From contig NZ_LMEW01000006.1 of the NCBI RefSeq assembly GCF_001426525.1, positions 124,001 through 188,000 on the forward strand: a stretch of DNA of 64,000 bases, written 5' to 3'. This document shows positions 25,347 through 34,829 of the stretch, one piece after another. Both the position numbers and the translations under genes were made by a program. Numbering within the stretch: the first letter of the stretch is position 1; every line of letters starts with the position of its first letter. This stretch comes from Massilia sp. Root133 (GTDB lineage: Bacteria; Pseudomonadota; Gammaproteobacteria; Burkholderiales; Burkholderiaceae_D). Below the pieces are notes generated by a model. The model searched no databases and was not told where the DNA came from. It worked only from the letters and a program-made list of their open reading frames with translations.

Positions 25347-26392
25347 TCGAGCGGCTGTTCGCGCAGCCGTACCGCTTCCAGTATTTCCAGGCCGTGCGCA
25401 TGATCGAGCTGTGGCTGCGCAAGCGCGGCATGGCGGAAGAGGGCGCATTGGCGAACTTCCTGCGGTTTGCCAATTCGACCTCGCTCGCCTTCCCGGCCAG
25501 CGAGATCGAGGCGCTGCACGCGGAACCGCGCACGGTCGCGCCGAACAGCGCCGCGCTGGCCGCCGCTTTGCAGTCGCAGGAGCTGAAGTACGTGCGCCTG
25601 ACGCCCACGTTCATGGGCCTGCTGGGTTCGAGCGGCGCCTTGCCCGCCCATTACACGGAGCGGGTGGCCGCGCAGCAGATCGCCGAACGGGACGACGGCC
25701 CGCGCGCCTTCCTCGACACGTTCTCGACCCGCACGCTGGCCCTGTTCTACGAGGCGTGGCGCAAGTACCGGCTGGAGCTGAAATATGGCGGCCGCAAGGA
25801 CGGCTTCCTGCCGCTGCTGTTGTCGCTGGCGGGCATGGGCCACACGGCGCTGCGGCGGCGCCTGTCCGACCATGGCGACGGCGTGCTGGATGAAACCGTC
25901 GCGTACTTCGCCACCGCGATGCGCCAGCGGCCCGCGTCCAGCTCTCAGATCGCGCGCGTACTGTCCGAATATTTCGGACAAAACGTGCGCGCCGAGCAGT
26001 TCATCGGCCGCTGGTACGACGTGCCGGCCACGCAGCAGACGGCGCTGGGCCTCGGCAACGCCACGCTGGGCGGCGGCGCCATGGCCGGCACGCGCGTGTG
26101 GCAGCGCGACCTGCGCCTGCGCCTCGTCATCGGCCCGCTGGACCTGCCGTCCTACGAAGCCTTCCTGCCGGGCGGCCGCGCGGCGCGCGCGCTGGGCAAC
26201 ATGGTGACCATGTTCACGGGGCTGTCGCTCGAATACGAGGTGCAGCTCGTGCTGCGCGCGACCGACGTGCGGGGCAGCACGCTGGCCGGCACGCGGACGG
26301 CCGGCGCACGTCTTGGCTGGGACGGCTTCCTCGTCGACGGCCTCCAAATACAAGACCGAGCCGACGTGCGCTATGAGATTCACGCAAACTAA
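25310..26392 (+). CDS. tssG: T6SS baseplate protein TssG
   Basis: About 360 residues. Partner of TssF in the wedge complex. The opening segment FAQPYRFQYFQAVRMIE is characteristic, as are LRFANSTSLAFPASEIE and FMGLLGSSGALPAHYTE. ATG at 25310 has a strong GGAGGAGA upstream and lies inside the end of tssF, implying coupled translation. The C-terminal third holds the WQRDLRLRLVIGPL segment usual in the family. Confidence 0.94.
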   Translation: MHAPKRRFEPAVIERLFAQPYRFQYFQAVRMIELWLRKRGMAEEGALANFLRFANSTSLAFPASEIEALHAEPRTVAPNSAALAAALQSQELKYVRLTPTFMGLLGSSGALPAHYTERVAAQQIAERDDGPRAFLDTFSTRTLALFYEAWRKYRLELKYGGRKDGFLPLLLSLAGMGHTALRRRLSDHGDGVLDETVAYFATAMRQRPASSSQIARVLSEYFGQNVRAEQFIGRWYDVPATQQTALGLGNATLGGGAMAGTRVWQRDLRLRLVIGPLDLPSYEAFLPGGRAARALGNMVTMFTGLSLEYEVQLVLRATDVRGSTLAGTRTAGARLGWDGFLVDGLQIQDRADVRYEIHAN

Positions 26393-26419
26393 GACATGCC
26401 AACTGAAAGAGGACACGCG

Positions 26420-29104
26420 ATGAGCATCAACCTGAAAACCCTGATCGGCAAACTGGACGACACCTGCCGCGCGGCCGCCACGCGGGCGGCGGGCCTGTGC
26501 GTGTCGCTGGGACAGTACGAGGTCGACATCGAGCACCTGCTCCTCGCGCTGCTGGAACAGCCGGCCTGCGACGTGGCCGTCATCGCGCGGCGGTGCGGCG
26601 TGTCGATCGAGCGGCTGGAGGCGGACCTGCAGGCGGAAGTGGCCGGCTTCAGGAGCGGCAACACGCGCACGCCCGTGTTCTCGGAGCGGCTGCCGAAGCT
26701 GTTCGAACACGCGTGGCTCATCGCATCGCTCGACCTGCGCGCGGGCCAGCAGGCCGGCATCCGCAGCGGCCACCTGCTGCAGGCGCTCCTGAGTTCTCCC
26801 GAGCTGTCGCAACTGGCGCACCGCGTGTCGCCGCAGTTCGCGCAATTCGACCTGGACCGGATAAAACACCATTTCGACGACGTGACGGCCGGCTCCGACG
26901 AAGCACCGGCCGTCGCCGCGGCGCCCGTGCAGGGCGCGGGCGGCGACCCGGTGGGCGAGCTGCAGCGCCAGGGACCGTCGAAGACGCCCGCGCTGGACCA
27001 GTTCACGACGAACCTCACGCAGCGCGCGCGCGACGGCAAGGTCGACCCGGTGATCGGCCGCGACGCGGAAATCCGCCAGCTCGTCGACATCCTCATGCGC
27101 CGCCGCCAGAACAACCCGATCCTGACGGGCGAGGCGGGCGTCGGCAAGACGGCCGTGGTGGAAGGTCTCGCGCTGCGCGTCGCGACGGGCGACGTGCCGG
27201 AGGTGTTGCGCGGCGTGGAAATCCACGTGCTGGACCTGGGCCTGCTGCAGGCCGGCGCCAGCGTGAAAGGCGAGTTCGAGAACCGCCTGAAGAACACCAT
27301 CGACGAAGTAAAAAAGAGCCCGCACCCGATCATCCTGTTCATCGACGAGGCGCACACGATGATCGGCGCGGGCGGCCAGGCGGGCCAGAACGATGCGGCG
27401 AATTTGCTGAAGCCCGCGCTGGCACGGGGCGAACTGCGCACCATCGCGGCCACCACGTGGAGCGAGTACAAGAAATATTTCGAGAAGGATCCCGCGCTGG
27501 CGCGCCGGTTCCAGGTCGTGAAGGTCGAGGAGCCGAGCGAGGAACTGGCGTGCGCGATGCTGCGCGGGATGGCACCGCTGATGGAGAAGCATTTCAATGT
27601 CCGCATCCACGACGAGGCCATCACGGAAGCCGTGCGCCTGTCGCACCGCTACATCAGCGGCCGCCAGCTGCCGGACAAGGCCATCGGCGTGCTGGACACG
27701 GCGTGCGCGAAAGTGGCGCTGGGCCGCGACGCGGCGCCGGCCCGCATCGAAGACCTCACGCGCCGGCTGGAGCGCCTCGATGCCGAACGCGCGGCGCTGG
27801 AGCGCGAGCAGGCGGCGGGCGAGGGCGCGCACCACACGCGGCTGGGCGAGTTGTCCGCGGCGCGCGGTGCCGCCGAAGACGAACTGGCCACGTTGCGTGC
27901 GCGCTGGGAACGCGAGCGCGATCTTGTGGGCCGCATCCGTGACATGCGCGTAGGCGACATGCGCGTAGGCGACATGCGCGTAGGCGACATGCGCGTAGGC
28001 GACATGCGCGCAGGCGAAGCTGCCGACGCGCGCGGCCTGCGCGACGAATTGAAGGCCGTGCAGGGCGAGACGCCGCTCGTGCCGCTGCAGGTGGATGGCC
28101 ACGTGGTGGCCGGCATCGTCGCCGGCTGGACCGGTATCCCGCTGGGCAAGATGGTCAAGGACGAGATCCGCACGGTGCTGAATCTGCAGGACCTGCTGGA
28201 GCAGCGCGTACTGGGCCAGTCGCACGCGATCGACGCGGTCGCGCAGCGCGTACGCACGGCGCGCGCGAACCTCGACGATCCGAACAAGCCGCAGGGCGTA
28301 TTCCTGTTCGTGGGCCCGTCCGGCGTCGGCAAGACGGAGACGGCGCTGGCGCTGGCCGATGTGCTGTACGGCGGCGAACGCAAGCTCGTCACCATCAACA
28401 TGAGCGAATACCAGGAAGCGCACAGCGTCTCGGGCCTGAAGGGCTCGCCGCCGGGCTACGTGGGCTATGGCGAGGGCGGCGTGCTGACGGAGGCCGTGCG
28501 CCGCAACCCGTACAGCGTCGTGCTGCTCGACGAAGTGGAAAAGGCCCACCCGGACGTGCTGGAGCTGTTCTTCCAGGTGTTCGACAAGGGTGTGCTGGAC
28601 GATGCGGAAGGCCGTGAAGTCGATTTCCGCAACACGCTCATCATCCTCACGTCGAACGTCGCGTCGAGCACCCTGATGCAGGCCTGCCTGAACAAGGATC
28701 CGCAGGACGTGCCGTCGGCCGAGGAACTGGAAGCCCTGATCCGCCCGGCGCTCGTCAAGCAGTTCAAGCCGGCGTTCCTGGGCCGCCTGAAAGTCGTGCC
28801 GTTCTATCCGATCTCGGACGACGTGCTGGCGGACATCATCGAACTCAAGCTCGGACGCATCGGCCGGCGCGTGGCCGCCAACCACAAGGCGGCGTTCGCG
28901 TACGACGAGTCGCTCGTGGATGCGGTGCTGGCCCGCTGCACGGAAGTCGATTCCGGCGCGCGCAACGTCGACAACATCCTCAACGGCACCTTGCTGCCGC
29001 AGATCGCCGAGGCCGTGCTGGCGCGCATGGCGGAAGGGGCCGCGATCGAGCGGATCGCGGTGGGCGCCGACGGGAACGGCGATTTCACGTACGCGATCGC
29101 GTAA
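26420..29104 (+). CDS. tssH: T6SS AAA+ ATPase ClpV (TssH)
   Basis: About 894 residues. ClpV disassembles contracted sheaths by pulling on TssC. An N-terminal Clp-N domain (about 1-150) precedes AAA1 with Walker A GEAGVGKT at 237-244 and Walker B ILFIDEAH. A coiled-coil middle region follows, then AAA2 with Walker A GPSGVGKT at 632-639 and VVLLDEVEKAH. The start at 26420 has AAAGAGGA upstream; the frame's earlier start at 26396 overlaps the tssG end region and adds eight residues. Odd: residues 508-532 in the middle domain are five tandem DMR(V/A)G units encoded by a 15-base repeat. Last gene of this operon. Confidence 0.96.
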   Translation: MSINLKTLIGKLDDTCRAAATRAAGLCVSLGQYEVDIEHLLLALLEQPACDVAVIARRCGVSIERLEADLQAEVAGFRSGNTRTPVFSERLPKLFEHAWLIASLDLRAGQQAGIRSGHLLQALLSSPELSQLAHRVSPQFAQFDLDRIKHHFDDVTAGSDEAPAVAAAPVQGAGGDPVGELQRQGPSKTPALDQFTTNLTQRARDGKVDPVIGRDAEIRQLVDILMRRRQNNPILTGEAGVGKTAVVEGLALRVATGDVPEVLRGVEIHVLDLGLLQAGASVKGEFENRLKNTIDEVKKSPHPIILFIDEAHTMIGAGGQAGQNDAANLLKPALARGELRTIAATTWSEYKKYFEKDPALARRFQVVKVEEPSEELACAMLRGMAPLMEKHFNVRIHDEAITEAVRLSHRYISGRQLPDKAIGVLDTACAKVALGRDAAPARIEDLTRRLERLDAERAALEREQAAGEGAHHTRLGELSAARGAAEDELATLRARWERERDLVGRIRDMRVGDMRVGDMRVGDMRVGDMRAGEAADARGLRDELKAVQGETPLVPLQVDGHVVAGIVAGWTGIPLGKMVKDEIRTVLNLQDLLEQRVLGQSHAIDAVAQRVRTARANLDDPNKPQGVFLFVGPSGVGKTETALALADVLYGGERKLVTINMSEYQEAHSVSGLKGSPPGYVGYGEGGVLTEAVRRNPYSVVLLDEVEKAHPDVLELFFQVFDKGVLDDAEGREVDFRNTLIILTSNVASSTLMQACLNKDPQDVPSAEELEALIRPALVKQFKPAFLGRLKVVPFYPISDDVLADIIELKLGRIGRRVAANHKAAFAYDESLVDAVLARCTEVDSGARNVDNILNGTLLPQIAEAVLARMAEGAAIERIAVGADGNGDFTYAIA
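27941..28015 (+). repeat. five tandem 15-base repeats inside clpV
   Basis: Unit GACATGCGCGTAGGC occurs four times exactly and a fifth time with one change (CAGGC ending). Each unit adds five residues (DMRVG), so gain or loss of units by slippage keeps the reading frame and would alter only the middle-domain length. Confidence 0.95.
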
Positions 29105-29415
29105 CGAGGAGGGGCGGGCCGAGATATCGATATCGATATCGATAACAAACGGAGGGTGATCGGTGCCGTGATGCGCCGCACCAAATTTCGTGTCTCTCGG
29201 CCCGTGTTAGCGATAACGCCCGTACCTAGCGTCTCTTCTTCGCATCATTAGTGAAAATCGTAACGCCGATTGGTTGCTTTCGTAACTCGGCGTACTCCTA
29301 TAATCCACTCGCATTGTTATCGATATCTACAACGGCAGCCGGCTTCAAGGCATGTCGCAAAACCAACGAAACAATAAAACAACGAGTCCCAACGGATTAC
29401 TTGGAGGAGAAGAAG
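29105..29415 (+). promoter_or_regulatory. promoter and operator region of the galactan operon
   Basis: No gene in this 311-base gap. It contains a TATAAT box at 29299-29304 with no good -35 box. A poorer fifth copy of the sugar-regulon motif (29258-29291) ends seven bases before that box, where an activator could stand. LacI-type operator-like sites surround it: GATATCGATAACAA at 29135-29148, GTTAGCGATAAC at 29206-29217, and TTGTTATCGATATC at 29314-29327, the last an exact inverted copy of the first and placed just after the expected transcription start. Extra GATATC repeats adjoin the first site (29123-29140). Confidence 0.6.
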
Positions 29416-32388
29416 ATGCAACAGAAATATCATATCAGCCCCCGCATGACCATCGTCGCGCTCGCCCTGTCCCAGGCCTTTGCCGCGCAGGCGATGGCAC
29501 AGGTGGCGCCGGTCGACGCGAACACGGTCGTCGTGACGGGCATCCGTGCCAGTGCGCAGTCGTCGGTGGCCACCAAGAAGAACACGATGGAAATCGTGGA
29601 CTCGATCTCCGCCGAAGACATCGGCAAGCTGCCCGATGCGAACGTCGCCGAGACGATGACGCGGGTCCCGGGCGTGACGGGCTACCGCTACGGTGGCGAA
29701 GCCGCCTCTCCCGCTGGCAACGGCTCTGGCCTGACCATTCGCGGCTTGTCCGGCTTGACCTCCGCCCAGCTCAACGGCCGCTCGTATTTCACCGCCGGCA
29801 GCCGCGAATTCAACATCGAAGATGCGATTCCCGGGATGATTGCCGGGGTGGACGTGTACAAGAACCCGTCAGCCGAACACGTGGAAGGCGGGATTGGCGG
29901 CCTGGTCAATATCCGCACGCGCAAATCGAGCGATTTCAAAAAGTTTACCGCGCAATTCAATGCCGGCGCCAACTACAACGACCTGGAAAAGAAGTTCGAC
30001 CCGGACCTGTTCGGCCTCGTAGCCAACCGCTTCAATCTTGGAGGAGGTTCGAGTTTTGGCGTGTTGGCGGGCGTTGCCTATCAAAGGACCGCCGGACGTT
30101 CGGACAGCATGCTTGCCAACCGCGGACCGGACCTGCGCCGTATTGTGCGCGCTGACAGCGCCGAGTATGCCACCATGGCCGCCGCCAACACCAGCAACAA
30201 CCCGGCCCTGCCACTGTCGAGCTATGTCGGCAAATCCGACGTCAGCTTCCTGGCGCCGGTCACGACCCTGCCGGTGAAGGGAAACGTGGGCCCGAACATG
30301 CCAGACCCGACCGGTCTGACTGCGGACCAGATCAGCAACATCATCACCACGCCCGGCGTGTTCACCAACCTGTTCCAGGAGTCGATCCATCGCGAACGCA
30401 AGGGGCTGAACCTGGCGGCGGACTACGTTGTCAATAACACCCTGCGCTTCTACACTGAAGCCAACTCGACCGAGTACCTGTACCACCAGAAATATCGTTT
30501 CATCTGGATCGACCAGGGCATCAACGGCGGTAGCGGCAACGTGCGCAACCTGCAGACGGCGCCGTTCGCCTTGACCGAAGGCCTGGCCAACCGCAATCTT
30601 AACGGCGGCAGCGATGATGTGCTGAGCACCAAACGCTTCCTGTCGGGTACCTTCCTGAACACCCAGCTGCGTCCATGGGGCGGCGACGAGCATTCTCCCT
30701 ACAAGACCTGGAATATCGCGGGCGGCGCCGATTGGCGACCCACCCCGGCCCTGTCGCTCAAGGCCGACCTCTCCTACCTGAAGGCAACCCGCAAGCAGGA
30801 CAACCGCCGCGTCGAGTTTGCTGGAGCGGCAGGCACGGCCTGGGACGTCACCCGCGGGGCCAATAGCGAACCGCAGCAACTCGGCATCAACGGTCCGAGC
30901 GTGGCCGATCCATCGAATTTCGTGTTCAATTGGTATAACAACGCCCCTAATCAGTCCTGGAACGATAAAGGAAAGGCCGCGGTCCTGAGCGGTGCTTTCA
31001 CCCCTGAAGATGGATTCATCTCACGCCTGGCGTTCGGCGTGCGTTACGCTTCCCAGGAGGACCAGTACAAGAACTTCGGGTTCGGCCGCCCCCTCACCAC
31101 CGATGGCAAGCCCCTCGCGGCAGACCGTTCGAATGCGATCCCGGTGAGCAGCAAGGCAGGCCAGACCGTGATGGGCCCCACCGACTGGATGCAGGGCAAG
31201 ACCGGGTTCACGAGCCCGTATGTGATCTACAACCCGGATCTCCTGCTGGGCAACCAGGTAAGCGATCAGTTCCCGAACGCCGGCATTCCAGCGGAAGGCA
31301 GCTGGGCGGAGATCTTCGATCAGCGCCGCGGCTACAAGGAAAGCACCACGGCGGGATGGCTGAGCGCCGACTTCAATGCGCTGGACGAGCGCATCAAGGG
31401 TAACGTGGGCGTGCGTGTGGTGCGTACCGATCTCACGGCGTACACGAATCTCATCGATCCCACCACTTCGACACTGGCGACGCAGACCAAATCGAACAGC
31501 TACACCAACGTGCTGCCGACCCTGAACGTCAGCTATGACATCATGAAGGATTTCCTGGTGCGTTTCGGCTATGGCCGCGGGATTACCCGTCCTGACCCGG
31601 GCCTGATCAATCCGAACATCGATCGGGGCAACGCAGGCATCGGTGTGCTCAAGCTGGGCAATCCGAACCTGCGTCCGCAGGTGGCTGACAGTTTCGACCT
31701 GTCGTTCGAGCGCTACTTCAGCAACACGAACTATACGTCGGTCGCCCTGTTCAGGAAGAACATCGACGGCTTCTTCAACGCAGTGCTCAGCTGCCAGTCG
31801 GTCCCCTTCACGCCAGCCTATACGGGCGCCACGCTCAATGGCTGTGACGCCGGCAAATGGAATGTGTCGCAGCAAGTCAACGCAGACAAGGGTTGGGTCA
31901 AGGGCGTCGAAGTGGCGGGCCAGTGGTTCTTCGATGCAAGCGCGGGCTGGCTGAATCACTTTGGCGTGTCCGGTTCGTACACCTACCTCGACTCCGCCAA
32001 TCCGGTCAACATTGGCACCCTGACGGCGCCGCAGGTGATCACCGTGCAGCAGGCCGCTCTCTCGAAGAACAGCTACAGCCTCTCGGGCCTGTATGAGGAC
32101 AACAAGCTGTCGGCCCGCCTGGTCTACACCTGGCGTTCGTCCAACACACCCTGGGGTTTCGGCGCGTCCCCCATGGCCAACACCTACACGCCAGCGTACG
32201 GCATTCTGGACGGTTCGCTCAACTACGCCGTGGACGACCACATGACGCTGTCCTTTAGCGCGAGGAACCTTACGAACCAGGCCCCGCAGCGCTTCTCCGG
32301 CGAAGCCCAGACCTACGAGACCGGCCGCGATTCCCAGCACTTCATCAACGGCCGCGGCTTCAGCCTCGGCCTGCGCTACAAGTTCTGA
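29416..32388 (+). CDS. TonB-dependent receptor of the galactan locus
   Basis: About 990 residues. A Sec signal peptide (cleavage after AMAQ, about residue 29) is followed by the TonB-box-like TVVVTGIRAS segment, a plug domain to about 230 (DIGKLPDANVAETMTRVPGV, LTIRGLSG, VDVYKNPSAEHVEGGIGGLVNIRT), then a 22-strand barrel ending in LGLRYKF. ATG at 29416 has GGAGGAGAAG upstream; an upstream GTG at 29251 would put the promoter and operator inside the gene and gives no signal peptide, so I reject it. It heads an operon with GH35, GH43 and a LacI regulator, so the ligand is likely a galacto-oligosaccharide. A terminator follows, so downstream genes may be expressed at a lower level. Confidence 0.94.
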   Translation: MQQKYHISPRMTIVALALSQAFAAQAMAQVAPVDANTVVVTGIRASAQSSVATKKNTMEIVDSISAEDIGKLPDANVAETMTRVPGVTGYRYGGEAASPAGNGSGLTIRGLSGLTSAQLNGRSYFTAGSREFNIEDAIPGMIAGVDVYKNPSAEHVEGGIGGLVNIRTRKSSDFKKFTAQFNAGANYNDLEKKFDPDLFGLVANRFNLGGGSSFGVLAGVAYQRTAGRSDSMLANRGPDLRRIVRADSAEYATMAAANTSNNPALPLSSYVGKSDVSFLAPVTTLPVKGNVGPNMPDPTGLTADQISNIITTPGVFTNLFQESIHRERKGLNLAADYVVNNTLRFYTEANSTEYLYHQKYRFIWIDQGINGGSGNVRNLQTAPFALTEGLANRNLNGGSDDVLSTKRFLSGTFLNTQLRPWGGDEHSPYKTWNIAGGADWRPTPALSLKADLSYLKATRKQDNRRVEFAGAAGTAWDVTRGANSEPQQLGINGPSVADPSNFVFNWYNNAPNQSWNDKGKAAVLSGAFTPEDGFISRLAFGVRYASQEDQYKNFGFGRPLTTDGKPLAADRSNAIPVSSKAGQTVMGPTDWMQGKTGFTSPYVIYNPDLLLGNQVSDQFPNAGIPAEGSWAEIFDQRRGYKESTTAGWLSADFNALDERIKGNVGVRVVRTDLTAYTNLIDPTTSTLATQTKSNSYTNVLPTLNVSYDIMKDFLVRFGYGRGITRPDPGLINPNIDRGNAGIGVLKLGNPNLRPQVADSFDLSFERYFSNTNYTSVALFRKNIDGFFNAVLSCQSVPFTPAYTGATLNGCDAGKWNVSQQVNADKGWVKGVEVAGQWFFDASAGWLNHFGVSGSYTYLDSANPVNIGTLTAPQVITVQQAALSKNSYSLSGLYEDNKLSARLVYTWRSSNTPWGFGASPMANTYTPAYGILDGSLNYAVDDHMTLSFSARNLTNQAPQRFSGEAQTYETGRDSQHFINGRGFSLGLRYKF

Positions 32389-32400
32389 TCCCGGCAAGCA

Positions 32401-32447
32401 CCGGCACGGACGACCGCACTGCGCGGCCGGCCGTGCCGGTTTTTTTC
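32401..32447 (+). terminator. Rho-independent terminator after the second TonB receptor
   Basis: CCGGCACGG (32401-32409) pairs with CCGTGCCGG (32431-32439) and is followed by eight T. It lies 16 bases before the GH35 start and so may lower enzyme expression relative to the receptor. Confidence 0.82.
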
Positions 32448-32463
32448 TTTGGATACCGACCAC

Positions 32464-34815
32464 ATGACCATCAGTTTCCAGCGCCGCCGCCTGTTGCAGG
32501 GCGCGGCTGCATCTGCTGCGCTCTTGCCGTGTACGGGCACCCTGCACGCGGCGGCCTCGCACCGCTTCGCGATCGGCGACCACGACTTCCTGCTGGACGG
32601 GAAGCCGATCCAGATCCGCTGCGGCGAGATGCATTTCGCCCGCGTGCCGCGCGAGTACTGGGCGCACCGCCTGAAGACCATCAAGGCGATGGGCCTGAAC
32701 GCCGTGTGCGCCTATCTGTTCTGGAATTACCACGAATGGAGAGAGGGCCGCTACGACTGGGCCGCCCAGCGTGACGCCGCCGAATTCTGCCGGCTCGCGC
32801 AGCGGGAAGGCCTGTGGGTGATCCTGCGTCCCGGTCCGTACGCCTGTGCGGAGTGGGAGATGGGCGGCCTGCCGTGGTGGCTCCTGAAGCACGACGGCGA
32901 CGCGTTCCTGCGCACGCGCGACGAGGCGTATCTGGCGCCGGCGCGGCGCTGGCTGAAGGAAGTGGGGCGCGTGCTCGGCCCGCAGCAGGTCACGCACGGC
33001 GGTCCGATCCTGATGGTCCAGGTCGAGAACGAATACGGCTTCTACGGCGACGACGTGGGTTACCTGCGCGTGCTGCGCCAGGCGCTGCTGGATGCCGGCT
33101 TCGACGTCCCGCTGTTCCAGTGCAATCCGACGAATGCCGTCGCGCGCACGCACATCCCCGAACTGTTCACGGTGGCGAACTTCGGCAGCGACCCGGCCGC
33201 CGGCTTCAAGGCGCTGGACGCCGTGCAGAAGGGCCCGCGCATGTGCGGCGAGTACTACTCCGGCTGGTTCGATACCTGGGGCTCGCCGCACCACGGCGGC
33301 GGCGTGGAAGGGGCGACGAAGGACATCGCCGCGATGCTGAAGGCGAACGGTTCGTTCAGCCTGTACATGGCGCACGGCGGCACGACGTTCGGCCTGTGGG
33401 GCGGCTGCGACCGTCCGTTCCGGCCCGATACGACGAGCTATGACTACGATGCGCCGATCGGCGAGGCGGGCTGGATCGGCGCGAAGTTCGACGCGTACCG
33501 CGCGGCGATGACGCCGTTCCTGGCGCCGGGCGAAAAGCTCCCGGAGCCGCCGCCGCGCATGCCGACGATGACGATTTCCCCGTTCGCGCTGGCCGAATCC
33601 GTGCCCGTGAAGTCCGCACTGCCGGCGCAGGTCATCAAGGCGGTGTCGCCGCGGCCGATCGAGCAGTACGACATCAGCCGCGGCCTCGTCTCGTATCGCG
33701 TGACCCTGCCGGCCGGCCCCGCGGGCGTCGTGGAAGTGGCCCGTGCGCGCGACCTGGCGTGGGTCACGCTCGACGGCAAGCAGCTCGGCACGTTCGACAC
33801 GCGCTACCGCCGCTACAAGGTCGACGTACCCGCGCGCGGCAAGCCCGCCGTGCTCGAGATCCTGCTGTACACGATCGCGCGTGTGAATTTCGGCGTGGAG
33901 ATCCATGACCGCAAGGGCATTCATGGCCCGGTGACGTTCACGGCGAAGGGCGCCGCCGCGCAACCGCTGGAGAACTGGGAAATCCGCGCCATCGATTTCG
34001 ACGCGGACGGCGTCCTGCCGCCGCTCGCCTTCAAGGCGGGACGGGGCAAGGGCGCGGCGTTCTACCGCGGTGCCTTCGATGCGGCGCGCACCGGCGACAC
34101 GTTCCTCGACATGTCGGCGTGGGGCCAGGGCGTCGTCTGGATCAACGGCCGCTGCCTGGGGCGCTTCTGGAGCATCGGCCCCACGCAGACGATGTACCTG
34201 CCGGGACCGTGGATCCGCAAGGGCCGCAACGAGGTCGTCGTGCTGGATCTGACGGGACCGCGCGGGCAGGGCACGCCGACGATCGTGGGTCTCACGACGC
34301 CGATCCTCGACCAGCTGCACCGCGAGCGCGACCTGCCGCGTCCACCGAGCACGGTCCGGCTGCAGCTGGACGGCGTGACGCCGGCGCACGAAGGCGAATT
34401 CGCGCCGGGCTCGCAGACGCAGGACGTGCGCTTTGCCGCTTCGGTGAAAGGCCGCCAGTTCTGCCTGGAGGGTCTCGACGCGTTCGACGGCAAGCCGTAT
34501 GCGGCCGTGGCGGAGCTGGCCCTGCTGGACAAGGACGGCAAGACGCTGGACCAGTCCAACTGGACCATCGCCTGGGTCGACAGCGAGGAAGCGACGAAGG
34601 AAGACGGCGGCGCGCTGAACGCGATCAATGGCCAGAACAGCGACTACTGGATCACGGCCGGCAAGGCCGCGTACCCGCACCGCCTCGTGATCGACCTGGG
34701 ACGGCAGATGGACGTGGCCGGGCTGCGCTATGTGCCGCGCCAGGGGCCGGACGGCACCGAGGGACGCATCCGCGGCTTCCGCGCGTACGTGGGCGACAGG
34801 CTGGTGGTGGAATAA
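32464..34815 (+). CDS. secreted GH35 beta-galactosidase
   Basis: About 783 residues. A twin-arginine-like leader (FQRRRLLQG) suggests folded export. The GH35 barrel shows GEMHFARVPREYW, RPGPYACAEWEMGGLP, QVENEYG with acid/base Glu190, and CGEYYSGWFDTWG with nucleophile Glu263. Beta-sandwich domains follow, the last (about 640-780) looking like a discoidin/F5-8-type sugar-binding domain (LRYVPRQ, IRGFRAYVGD). ATG at 32464 is used; a TTG at 32449 sits in the terminator T-run. Together with the GH43 it points to beta-galactan or arabinogalactan side chains as the operon substrate. Confidence 0.93.
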   Translation: MTISFQRRRLLQGAAASAALLPCTGTLHAAASHRFAIGDHDFLLDGKPIQIRCGEMHFARVPREYWAHRLKTIKAMGLNAVCAYLFWNYHEWREGRYDWAAQRDAAEFCRLAQREGLWVILRPGPYACAEWEMGGLPWWLLKHDGDAFLRTRDEAYLAPARRWLKEVGRVLGPQQVTHGGPILMVQVENEYGFYGDDVGYLRVLRQALLDAGFDVPLFQCNPTNAVARTHIPELFTVANFGSDPAAGFKALDAVQKGPRMCGEYYSGWFDTWGSPHHGGGVEGATKDIAAMLKANGSFSLYMAHGGTTFGLWGGCDRPFRPDTTSYDYDAPIGEAGWIGAKFDAYRAAMTPFLAPGEKLPEPPPRMPTMTISPFALAESVPVKSALPAQVIKAVSPRPIEQYDISRGLVSYRVTLPAGPAGVVEVARARDLAWVTLDGKQLGTFDTRYRRYKVDVPARGKPAVLEILLYTIARVNFGVEIHDRKGIHGPVTFTAKGAAAQPLENWEIRAIDFDADGVLPPLAFKAGRGKGAAFYRGAFDAARTGDTFLDMSAWGQGVVWINGRCLGRFWSIGPTQTMYLPGPWIRKGRNEVVVLDLTGPRGQGTPTIVGLTTPILDQLHRERDLPRPPSTVRLQLDGVTPAHEGEFAPGSQTQDVRFAASVKGRQFCLEGLDAFDGKPYAAVAELALLDKDGKTLDQSNWTIAWVDSEEATKEDGGALNAINGQNSDYWITAGKAAYPHRLVIDLGRQMDVAGLRYVPRQGPDGTEGRIRGFRAYVGDRLVVE

Positions 34816-34829
34816 TCAAGGAGACGTCA

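Noticed and set aside
27941..28015. CRISPR-like repeat array
   Set aside because: The units are directly adjacent without spacers and keep a coding frame within clpV.
29251..29415. Upstream GTG start for the second TonB receptor
   Set aside because: It would place the TATAAT box and an operator inside the coding region and produce a leader that is not a signal peptide; ATG 29416 has a strong ribosome site followed by a good signal peptide.
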